DNA of 15,333 bases. Source: an uncultured Desulfovibrio sp. Lineage in GTDB: Bacteria > Desulfobacterota > Desulfovibrionia > Desulfovibrionales > Desulfovibrionaceae. Below, piece after piece: positions 1 to 6,116 of the stretch. The stretch covers positions 1 through 15,333 of the forward strand of contig NZ_CASDOY010000051.1 in NCBI RefSeq assembly GCF_949282365.1, given 5' to 3'. The number at the start of each line of letters is the position of its first letter. The first letter of the stretch is position 1. The notes under the pieces are model-generated. The model made no database searches. It worked only from the letters and a program-made list of their open reading frames with translations, and had not been told where the DNA came from. Made by a program: the position numbers and the translations under genes.

Positions 1-292
1 CCCGGAGCTGCCTCCCCCCCGGCCGGTTCCCCAGCCGCCGGGCCAGAGCGGCGTAGTCCGTCGCCGCGATCAGCGCCTCCCCCAGGGCGGCCCGGAGCTC
101 CCCGCAGCAGCGTTCCACCCGCTCCCCTTCGTCGGGCGCCGCCAGCGCCCGCCCCGGCACCGCCGCCGGCAGCACCTCAATGGGGCTCTCCCCGCCGCCG
201 CTCTCGGTCACCCGCTGCCAGACCTGGCGGAACAGGACCCCGTCGTCCTCCGGCCGCTCTGCCCCGCCCTGGCCCGCTTGTGTCATCTCCAT
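1..292 (-). CDS. Partial protein of unknown function, N-terminal 97 codons
   Basis: An open frame on the minus strand starts at the ATG at 292-290 and runs without a stop off the left edge, so only the N-terminus is present. A strong Shine-Dalgarno AGGAGG (complement of 301-306) sits 8 nt upstream and decides the start over a second ATG six bases further in. The protein begins MEMTQAGQGG and contains VLFRQVWQRVTESGGGESPI, a Cys-Cys pair and an alanine/leucine-rich helical stretch ending in DYAALARRLGNRPGG. The FRQVWxRV...SPI...YxALARR pattern faintly recalls small ferritin-like proteins of Oscillospiraceae; that is memory-based inference and no metal ligands can be checked in this fragment. 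It is divergent from the sufC-type gene, and its GC-rich codon use matches that left segment. Confidence 0.6.
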   Translation of the reverse strand, partial: MEMTQAGQGGAERPEDDGVLFRQVWQRVTESGGGESPIEVLPAAVPGRALAAPDEGERVERCCGELRAALGEALIAATDYAALARRLGNRPGGRQLR

Positions 293-385
293 GGATCACG
301 CCTCCTAATTTTCCGTCTTTCGGTCCATACTATGCCAGTGGCCGTCCGTCGTTTCCTCCGGTGTTTCACGGGGTAAAAGAAATAC

Positions 386-414
386 TTGTAAATCAATCGG
401 AATTATGGTAAAAT
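386..414 (+). promoter_or_regulatory. Sigma70-type promoter for the sufCB operon
   Basis: TTGTAA (386-391) and TAAAAT (409-414) are separated by exactly 17 nt, in an AT-rich stretch that contrasts with the surrounding GC-rich sequence. Transcription would start near 421, giving a leader of about 65 nt before the ATG at 486. The match is by eye to the consensus; no other promoter-like pair is as good in this intergenic region. Confidence 0.6.
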
Positions 415-423
415 ACTGCCGTA

Positions 424-453
424 TCAGCGGCGAGGCACCGAAGACACCGCTGA
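424..453 (+). promoter_or_regulatory. Small leader hairpin before the sufC-type gene
   Basis: TCAGCGG (424-430) pairs with CCGCTGA (447-453) around a 16-nt loop, within the predicted 5' leader and ending 17 nt before the Shine-Dalgarno AAAGGAG (471-477). It has no T-tract, so it is not an intrinsic terminator. It does not match a riboswitch I recognise and may be incidental. Confidence 0.25.
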
Positions 454-485
454 CGGTTACAGAGAAACACAAAGGAGTCCTTCAC

Positions 486-1186
486 ATGCTGGAGATCAGG
501 CATTTATCTTATCAGGTGTCCGACGAATCCGGTGAGGAGCTGGGTATCCTCAACGATGTCTCCCTCACCATCGCCGAGCACAAATTTGTGGTCATCACCG
601 GCCCCAACGGGGGCGGCAAGACCACCCTGGCCAAGGCTATCATGGGCCTGGTCACTCCCACCGGCGGGCAGATCCTGTGGAATGGCGAGGACATCACCTC
701 CCTCAACATCACCCAGCGGGCCCGCAAGGGCATCAGCTACGGCTTTCAGCAGCCGCCCCGTTTCAAGGGCCTGAGGGTCCGGGACCTGCTGGAGCTCGCC
801 TCCGGACGGGAGGGCCTCACCCACGACGAGGAGTGCCAGTACCTCACCCGGGTGGGCCTGTGCGCCGCCGACTATATCGACCGGGAAGTGGACGCCTCCC
901 TCTCCGGCGGAGAGGTCAAGCGCATCGAGATTGCCACCATCCTGGCCCCGAGGCCGGCATTGATCTGTGGTCCTTCGCCCGGCTCACCGACACCTTCCGC
1001 CAGCTCCACGACGAGCAGAAGGCCACCCTGGTGGTCATCTCCCACCAGGAGCGCATCATCGACCTGGCCGATGAGATCGTCATGGTGGACCACGGCGTCA
1101 TCACCCAGCACGGCGCCAAGGCCGAGATCTTTCCCAAGATCCTGGCCAACACCGTGTCGGGCTGCAGTTATATGCACGAGGGCTGA
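486..1186 (+). pseudogene. sufC: SufC-type Fe-S assembly ATPase, broken by loss of the Walker B segment
   Basis: SufC is the ABC-type ATPase that powers the SufB scaffold during Fe-S cluster assembly in the cytoplasm. The start at 486 follows AAAGGAG by 8 nt. Visible motifs are Walker A GPNGGGKTT (residues 39-47), the Q-loop GFQQPP, and the signature LSGGE (139-143). After IEIATILA (codon 154, nt 945-947) the frame shifts: PEAGIDLWSFARL and the rest of the C-terminal half, including the switch histidine in VVISHQE, continue from nt 950 in another frame to a TGA at 1184-1186. Family members carry about ten residues here (hydrophobic strand plus D-E of Walker B). Their absence plus the shift implies a deletion of about 31 nt. 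The gene as written cannot make an active ATPase. Because the rest is well conserved and joins elsewhere look artificial, an assembly deletion is as likely as a real mutation. Confidence 0.85.
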
Positions 1187-1255
1187 TTGACCCATCGCCC
1201 TCCACAGGAACGGCCGTCGGTTCTCTTCCGCGGCCGAGAAAGGAAGCATCCAACC

Positions 1256-2173
1256 ATGGACAAACTGGAAGCCAAGCTCCTCAAGGAGATCGCCGACCTG
1301 GACGGCCTCCCCGTCGGCGCTTACAATATCCGTAAGAATGGCAAGTCTGACGGTCGCGTCAGCACCGCCCATATCGTCATCGACACCAAGACCGACAAAT
1401 CCGGCATCGATATCCACATCGCCCCCGGTACCAAGAAAGAGTCGGTTCACATCCCCGTAGTCCTCACCGAGACCGGCCTCACCGAAACGGTCTACAACGA
1501 CTTCTACATCGGAGAGGACTGTGACGTGGATATCATCGCCGGCTGCGGCATCCACAACTCCGGCTGCGACACCACCCAGCACGACGGCATCCACACCTTC
1601 CACGTGGGCAAGAACTCCAAGGTGCGCTATTACGAGAAGCACTACGGCGAGGGTGAGGGCACCGGCGAGCGCATCTTCAACCCCCAGACTATTGTCTACC
1701 TGGATGAGGGGGCCTCCATCAATATGGAGACCACCCAGATCCGGGGCGTGGACTCCACCAAGCGCTACACCAAGATCGTGGTAGGGGCCGGCGGCGAGGC
1801 CGTCATCACCGAAAAACTCCTCACCCACGGCAAGCAGACCGCCGAGTCGGAGATGGACATTGTTCTGGCCGGCGAGGACGCCACCGGTCGGGTCATCTCC
1901 CGGTCCGTGGCACAGGACCAGTCCCAGCAGATCTTCTACCCCCGCATGACCGGAGAGGCCAAGTGCTTCGGGCATGTCCAGTGCGACTCCATCCTCATGG
2001 GCGAGGCCAAGATCAAGTCCATCCCCGCCATCGCCGCCGAGCATCCCGACGCTCAGCTCATCCACGAGGCCGCCATCGGCCGCATCGCCGGCGACCAGAT
2101 TCTGAAGCTCATGACCCTCGGCCTTACCGAGGAAGAGGCGGAGGAGAGGATTTTGAATGGATTCCTGCAGTAA
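1256..2173 (+). CDS. sufB: SufB-type Fe-S cluster scaffold protein (short, SmsB-like)
   Basis: This 305-residue protein matches the SufB/SufD beta-helix core, the scaffold on which Fe-S clusters form with SufC. It lacks the long N-terminal part of the roughly 480-500-residue SufB of SufBCD systems, which fits the minimal two-gene CB (SMS-type) systems of archaea and anaerobic Firmicutes. The key SufB residues are visible: Cys243 in GHVQCDS (equivalent to the Cys405 of E. coli SufB) and His270-Glu271 in AQLIHEA, followed by GRIAGDQ and a C-terminal ILNGFLQ like the family's typical end. The ATG at 1256 was chosen because AGGAAG (1241-1246) lies 9 nt upstream and the protein then begins MDKLEAKLLKEI; the frame is open further upstream to 1187 with no ribosome site. 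It lies 69 nt after the SufC-type gene, in one operon. Confidence 0.88.
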   Translation: MDKLEAKLLKEIADLDGLPVGAYNIRKNGKSDGRVSTAHIVIDTKTDKSGIDIHIAPGTKKESVHIPVVLTETGLTETVYNDFYIGEDCDVDIIAGCGIHNSGCDTTQHDGIHTFHVGKNSKVRYYEKHYGEGEGTGERIFNPQTIVYLDEGASINMETTQIRGVDSTKRYTKIVVGAGGEAVITEKLLTHGKQTAESEMDIVLAGEDATGRVISRSVAQDQSQQIFYPRMTGEAKCFGHVQCDSILMGEAKIKSIPAIAAEHPDAQLIHEAAIGRIAGDQILKLMTLGLTEEEAEERILNGFLQ

Positions 2174-2510
2174 ACGGCCCATCCCCATCCCGGAAAACCA
2201 TTTCTTGTCCGATGACCCTTTCGCCGTTTACAACCACGTGGAGCTCCTCAGGCTTTTTGACGACGGCAGTGCGGAGGGGGAGCTCGCCATCCATCCGGAC
2301 AGCCTTAATCCCTATGGCATTGTTCACGGCGGCTGCCTGACCACCCTGGCCGACACGGTGGGGGGATGGGCCGTCTATGCCGCCACCGGGCGCACCGGCG
2401 TCACCGCCAGCTATACCCTCAACTTTCTGCGGCCCGCCGGGCGGGAGAACAAGAGGATCTTCTGTCGGGCCCACCCGGAGCGAATCGGCAATCACCTGTG
2501 CGTCGTAGGG
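2157..2510 (+). CDS. PaaI-type hotdog thioesterase, 3' end lost
   Basis: The start ATG at 2157 overlaps the sufB stop by 17 nt and follows GGAGAGGA (2142-2149), suggesting translational coupling. The protein shows the hotdog-fold thioesterase pattern: AIHPDSLNPYGIVHGGCLTT (the NPxGxVHGGxxxxLAD signature), LADTVGGWAV, then TASYTLNFLRPAG. This family hydrolyses acyl- or aroyl-CoA thioesters; the substrate cannot be told from sequence. Similarity runs to about HLCVV (nt 2500-2510). Beyond that the frame stays open but reads the antisense of a different gene, so roughly the last 30 residues of a normal 130-150-residue protein are missing. The cut coincides with a join between DNA segments (see findings), not with a natural stop. 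Confidence 0.75.
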
Positions 2511-2668
2511 GCCGGTATTTGGAGTCATCTGGCGGAAAAACTGGTTCAGCGCTTCCTCTCCCCTGGCAAACTGCGTCCCCGGAAAAAATTTCGGCCACAG
2601 TCCCATGCGAAACTGTCCGAACCAGAATTGTTCGTCCGGCATGGCCTCGACTTTTGCGGAAACAGTGC
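2480..2668 (-). pseudogene. Internal fragment of an alpha/beta hydrolase
   Basis: On the minus strand this stretch reads continuously as VEAMPDEQFWFGQFRMGLW, then PKFFPGTQFARGEEALNQFF, then RQMTPNTGPYDAQVIADSL. The aromatic-rich start and the MTPNTGPxD...VIADS/ISDA pattern resemble, from memory, a family of alpha/beta-hydrolase esterases just before their nucleophile-elbow strand. Neither end is natural: on the right it passes abruptly into the metal ATPase (different frame), on the left into the antisense of the thioesterase. The GC content, a little over 50 percent by eye, is clearly below that of both neighbours, pointing to a third donor. The family name is inference; that it is coding and foreign to both flanks is better supported. 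Confidence 0.5.
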
Positions 2669-2680
2669 TGCGTCCAGCGT

Positions 2681-4243
2681 CACCACGCCGGCGATGCCCA
2701 GACCGGGGGCCACGTCCACGGCGTCCACCGGGCAGGCCGGGCAGCCGCGTTCCCTGCCCGCGGCCGTCAGGGCCAGGGCCAGGGGATGTTCGGAGCGGGC
2801 CTCCAGCGCGGCGGCCAGGGTGACGAGGGTCCGTTCGTCCGCGTCGCCGAGGGGGACGATGCCGGTCAGCACGGGCTTGCCGGTGGTCAGGGTGCCGGTC
2901 TTGTCCACGGCGATGGCCCGCACATGGCCGGCCTGCTCCAGCGCCGCGCCGTTCTTGATGAGCACGCCCAACTGCGCGCCCCGGCCGGTGCCCACCATGA
3001 TGGACATGGGCGTGGCCAGGCCCATGGCGCAGGGGCAGGCCATGACCAGCACGGCCACGAAGACCGTGACGGCCACGCTGGCGGGCTCGTCGCTGAAGAT
3101 CAGCCAGGCCAGACCGGCCAGCGTGGCGATGCCCATGACCGCGGGCACGAAATAGAAGCTCACCCGGTCGGCCAGGCGCGCGATGGGGGCCTTGCTGCCC
3201 TGGGCCTCGCGCACCAGCCTGATGATGCGCGCCAGACGGGTGTCCTGGCCCACATGCTCGGCGGTCATGGTCAGCGCGCCTTCGCCGTTGACGCTGCCCG
3301 CCACCAGGCTGTCCCCGGGGCCCACGGCCACGGGGATGGATTCGCCGGTCAGCAGGGAGAGGTCCACGGCGCTCTTGCCGCCGGCCACGCTGCCGTCCAC
3401 GGGGATGCGGGCCCCGGGCCGGATGACCAGGGTATCGCCGGGCATGACCGCGGCCAGGGGGATCTCGCGGCTCTGGCCGTCGGCTTCCAGACGCAGGGCC
3501 GTTTCCGGGGTCAGGCGCAGCAGCGCGCCCATGGCGTCCCCGGCCTTGCGCCGGGCCGTGGCTTCCAGGAACTGTCCCAGCTCGATCATGGTCAGCAGCA
3601 CGGCCACGGATTCGTAATACAGGTTCATGGCCCGCAGCTGCGGCTCGCTGCCCGCGAGACCCAGCAGGGTCGTCCACAGGCTGTAGAGCAGGGCCGAGCC
3701 CGTGCCCACGGCCACCAGGCTGTCCATGGTGGGGGCCCTGTTCGCCAGGGCCTGCAGGCCTTCGCGGTAGAAGTGCCGCCCCAGCCAGACCACGGGCAGG
3801 GTCAGGGCCAGCTGGACCAGCATGAAGGTGCGCGGCGCGTGCTGCGGATCCAGCCAGGCGGGCAGGCGCAGGCCCAGCATGTGGCCCATGGAGACCACCA
3901 GCAGGGGCACGGCGAAGACCAGCATGGGCCCCAGCCGTCCCAGGCGCAGGCGGCGGTCCTGTTCGTCCTGCTGCCGTTTCTTCTCGTACTGGACGGCCAC
4001 GTCCTCTTCCTGCGAGGGCACGGCGCTGAAGCCCATGCCCGCCACGCGCTCCATGATCAGGGGCACGGTCTGCTGTTCCGTACCGGGCACGAGCCAGATC
4101 TGGGCCTTGGCCGTGGCCAGGTTGACCGCGATGCGTTCCACGTTCTCCATGCGCCCCACCACGCGCTCGATGCGCGAGGAGCATGCGGCGCAATGCATGC
4201 CGCCGATATCAAAACGCAAGGGACCTGCCTTTCGCGTCTCCAT
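2681..4243 (-). CDS. copA: Heavy-metal (Cu+) transporting P1B-type ATPase, C-terminus lost
   Basis: CopA-type ATPases pump Cu+ across the inner membrane using ATP. The start at 4243 follows AGGAGG closely, and the protein opens METRKAGPLRFDIGGMHCAAC, with a soluble metal-binding CxxC (Cys18, Cys21) in one N-terminal heavy-metal domain. Then come hydrophobic helices, the actuator motif LLTGES (near residue 298), the transmembrane metal site ACPCAMG (near 402), the phosphorylation motif DKTGT (near 446) and the nucleotide-domain motif SEHPL. After PGLGIAGVV (about residue 521) similarity stops. The GDGxND hinge and the last two helices of the usual 730-800-residue protein are absent, replaced by a foreign fragment. 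The truncation lies at a segment join, so the real gene is probably complete in its own genome. It is divergent from the CopZ-like gene, its likely Cu+ donor. Confidence 0.88.
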
Positions 4244-4289
4244 GGGACCTCCTGCGGGCCGGACGGGCTTGACGCCCCGTTCCGGCGGT

Positions 4290-4318
4290 ATTATTGCTGA
4301 TGTTGCTCCCATTGAAAA
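4290..4318 (-). promoter_or_regulatory. Candidate promoter for the metal ATPase gene
   Basis: Reading the minus strand, TTTTCA (4318-4313) and AATAAT (4295-4290) are 17 nt apart, with the start codon about 45 nt downstream. The -35 overlaps the Fur-like site at 4314-4332. Assigned by eye. Confidence 0.4.
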
Positions 4319-4331
4319 TGAAAATCAATAT
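4303..4331 (+). promoter_or_regulatory. Candidate promoter for the copZ-like gene
   Basis: TTGCTC (4303-4308) and CAATAT (4326-4331) are 17 nt apart and lie 28 nt before the ATG at 4360. The -10 is inside the Fur-like site at 4314-4332, so a bound repressor would block it. Confidence 0.35.
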
Positions 4332-4332
4332 G
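4314..4332. promoter_or_regulatory. Fur-like operator between copA and copZ genes
   Basis: The 19 bases read as three hexamers GAAAAT-GAAAAT-CAATAT plus G. Aligned to the classical Fur box (GATAAT-GATAAT-CATTATC), 15 of 19 positions agree. The site covers the candidate -35 of the ATPase gene and the candidate -10 of the copZ-like gene, a position from which one repressor could control both divergent promoters. It is AT-rich within very GC-rich DNA, which may also produce a chance match. I see no CueR-type or CopY-type dyad here. Confidence 0.4.
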
Positions 4333-4359
4333 CGAGAGCAGAGCAGCAAGGAGTTTGGC

Positions 4360-4557
4360 ATGAAAATTCTCAAAGTCAACGGTATGCGTTGCGGCCACTG
4401 CAAGGCCGCTGTGGAAGAGGCCGCCGCCAAGATACCCGGCGTGAGCCGGCCGGTGGTGGATCTGGACGCCAAGGAACTGCGCTATGAGGAAAGCGCGCCC
4501 GTGGACGAGGCCGCCCTGCGCAAAGCCATCTTCGACATCGGTTTCGATCCCCAATAG
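4360..4557 (+). CDS. copZ: CopZ-like copper chaperone, single heavy-metal-associated domain
   Basis: A 65-residue cytoplasmic protein consisting of one ferredoxin-like heavy-metal-associated domain. It starts MKILKVNGMRCGHCKAAVEE, with the MxCxxC metal site (Cys11, Cys14), then the usual two-repeat beta-alpha-beta layout ending AIFDIGFDPQ. Such proteins carry Cu+ to CopA-type ATPases, and the divergent neighbour is one. The start at 4360 was chosen because AAGGAG (4348-4353) lies 6 nt upstream and the domain begins there; in-frame ATGs further upstream would add residues encoded by the regulatory region. It is followed 23 nt later by an intrinsic terminator, so it is a single-gene transcript. 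Confidence 0.88.
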   Translation: MKILKVNGMRCGHCKAAVEEAAAKIPGVSRPVVDLDAKELRYEESAPVDEAALRKAIFDIGFDPQ

Positions 4558-4580
4558 GGCTTCGCGCCACCTCCTTTCCC

Positions 4581-4606
4581 AAGGCCGCCCCGCGCGGCCT
4601 TTTTTT
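4581..4606 (+). terminator. Intrinsic terminator after copZ
   Basis: AAGGCCGC (4581-4588) pairs with GCGGCCTT (4594-4601) around a 5-nt loop, and the right arm runs into seven T residues (4600-4606). Confidence 0.85.
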
Positions 4607-4880
4607 GCGCCTGCGCAGCGGGCGTCCGGCGCTCTTCCCCGCCTGTTCCCCGTCCGCTCCCGCGCTTTCGCCCGGATGCGGAGCGCGCCCGCGACGGCCC
4701 CGGACATGGGGACGACGACGCGCGCACGGGCGCGGGACGCGAAGGTGGCCTCACGACGGCGGCGGCGCATCGCGCCTTCCGGGCTGCGGGGCGCGCCTGA
4801 CGGCGCCCGGGCCCTCCCGCCGGTGCGTCTGTCTGATCCGCCGGTCATCCCGCACGGATAAGGCGGGAATCGTTCCCTAC
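4607..4880. other. GC-rich stretch without recognised gene
   Basis: About 270 nt between the copZ terminator and the gpsA promoter. The open frames here show no recognisable protein and no ribosome site of their own. A short stem TCCCGC/GCGGGA (4848-4853 with 4863-4868) is the only structure I can see, and it is weak. I see nothing else in it. Confidence 0.5.
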
Positions 4881-4909
4881 TTGCCGTGACGGGCCAAAAA
4901 CCGTACTAA
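4881..4909 (+). promoter_or_regulatory. Candidate gpsA promoter
   Basis: TTGCCG (4881-4886) and TACTAA (4904-4909) are 17 nt apart, leaving a leader of about 30 nt before the ATG at 4946. Assigned by eye. Confidence 0.4.
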
Positions 4910-4945
4910 CGAGGAGTTTCTTCCCCGTCGATCCCAGGAGCACGC

Positions 4946-5938
4946 ATGCATCATACCATCACAGTGGCCGGTGGCGGCAGCTGGGGCACGGCCCTGGCCC
5001 ATCTGCTGGCCTCGCGCGGGCACAGCACCTGCCTGTGGCTGCGCGACGCCGCCGTGGCCGAAGCCGTCAACTCCCGGCACGAGAACCCCCGTTATCTGCC
5101 CGGTCTGGCGCTGCACCCCTCCCTGAGCGCGGGCACGGACCCGGGACTGCTGGACAGCGAGATCCTCCTGCTGGCCATCCCCTGCCAGCAGCTGCGCGGC
5201 TGGCTGCGCGCCATGCGCGGGCATCTGCACGCGGCCCCGGTGCTGGTCAATGCCGCCAAGGGGCTGGAGCTGGGCAGCCTGGCCCCCTGCAGCCGCATCG
5301 TGGCCGAGGAACTGGCCGGGCGGCCGTTCCACTATGCCATGCTTTCCGGGCCTTCCTTCGCGGCCGAGGTGGTGCGCAACCAGCCCACGGCCGTGGTCCT
5401 GGCCACCGAAGACCATGCCCTGGGCTGCCTGCTGCGCGAGCTCTTTTCCTCCGCCGCCTTCCGCTGCTACTCCAGCACGGACGTCACGGGCGTGGAACTG
5501 GGCGGCGCGCTGAAGAACGTCATGGCCATCGCGGCCGGCGTCTGCGACGGGCTGGGCCTCGGGCACAACAGCCGCGCGGCCCTGATGACGCGAGGTCTGG
5601 CCGAGATGAGCCGCATCGGCGAGGCCTGCGGCGCGCAGGCGGCCACCTTCATGGGTCTTTCCGGCCTGGGCGACCTGGCCCTGACCTGCACGGGCGACCT
5701 GTCGCGCAACCGGCAGGTGGGCCTGCGCCTGGGCAGGGGCGAGGCCCTGGAGCACATCACCGCCAGCCTGGGCATGGTGGCCGAGGGCGTCAAGACCACG
5801 GCGGCGGTCCACGAACTGGCCCGCCGGCTGGGGGTCGAGGCCCCGGTGACCGAGACGGTCCAGAGCCTGCTGCACGGCGGCGAATCCCCGCGGGACGCGG
5901 TCATGCGCCTGATGACGCGTACCTTGCGCCGGGAGTGA
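4946..5938 (+). CDS. gpsA: Glycerol-3-phosphate dehydrogenase [NAD(P)+]
   Basis: GpsA reduces dihydroxyacetone phosphate to sn-glycerol 3-phosphate, the backbone for phospholipids, in the cytoplasm. The 330-residue length is usual for the family. Visible features are the N-terminal Rossmann motif GGGSWG (9-14), the AAKGLE segment with Lys105, LSGPSFAAEV, the catalytic region ELGGALKNVMAIAAGVCDG with Lys190, HNSRAALMTRG, and GLSGLGDLALTCTGDLSRN followed by a late MVAEGVKT. AGGAG (4936-4940) lies 5 nt before the ATG. It stands alone: its own candidate promoter is upstream and 178 nt separate it from the hydrogenase operon. I see nothing unusual in the protein. Confidence 0.96.
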   Translation: MHHTITVAGGGSWGTALAHLLASRGHSTCLWLRDAAVAEAVNSRHENPRYLPGLALHPSLSAGTDPGLLDSEILLLAIPCQQLRGWLRAMRGHLHAAPVLVNAAKGLELGSLAPCSRIVAEELAGRPFHYAMLSGPSFAAEVVRNQPTAVVLATEDHALGCLLRELFSSAAFRCYSSTDVTGVELGGALKNVMAIAAGVCDGLGLGHNSRAALMTRGLAEMSRIGEACGAQAATFMGLSGLGDLALTCTGDLSRNRQVGLRLGRGEALEHITASLGMVAEGVKTTAAVHELARRLGVEAPVTETVQSLLHGGESPRDAVMRLMTRTLRRE

Positions 5939-5997
5939 CAAGCGGCCCAAAAAGAGGCTTGCGCCGGCAAGGGATGTCGCGTATCCTTTGGCGAATT

Positions 5998-6017
5998 GTG
6001 AAAAAAATTTTTTTCAC
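5998..6017. promoter_or_regulatory. Perfect 20-bp palindrome upstream of cooM
   Basis: GTG followed by seven A, then seven T and CAC, forms a perfect 20-bp palindrome centred 109 nt before the cooM ATG. It is embedded in TTGTGA...TCACGA, half-sites like those of CRP/FNR-family regulators (which include CooA and HcpR), but with wider spacing than the usual six bases. It is more likely an operator or an A-tract bend than a terminator, since it has no loop and no following T-run. Confidence 0.35.
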
Positions 6018-6051
6018 GAGCACATCCCGCCGGAAGGGCACATTCGGGCAG

Positions 6052-6081
6052 ATGACGCGCTTCCACGTCCTCTGCGATAAT
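6052..6081 (+). promoter_or_regulatory. Candidate promoter of the hydrogenase operon
   Basis: ATGACG (6052-6057) and GATAAT (6076-6081) are 18 nt apart, with the cooM ATG 35 nt further on. The -35 is weak, which fits a promoter that needs an activator bound upstream, such as at the palindrome at 5998-6017. Assigned by eye. Confidence 0.35.
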
Positions 6082-6116
6082 TTTGTACTTTTTACCCGGC
6101 AGACAATGGGGCGCGT

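Noticed and set aside
1187..1255. Longer SufB N-terminus from an upstream in-frame codon
   Set aside because: No ribosome site there, and the residues do not look like the family; ATG 1256 has AGGAAG at the right distance.
2157..3155. A fused protein of thioesterase plus a long C-terminal extension
   Set aside because: After about 2,510 the frame reads only antisense of other genes, so the extension is accidental.
2366..4300. Plus-strand open frame of 644 codons opposite the copper ATPase
   Set aside because: Low-complexity Gly/His/Gln/Ala composition and no motif; the minus strand has the P-type ATPase motifs in the right order.
5998..6017. The A7/T7 palindrome as an intrinsic terminator of gpsA
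   Set aside because: It has no loop, a stem mostly of A-T pairs and no following T-run, so termination is unlikely.
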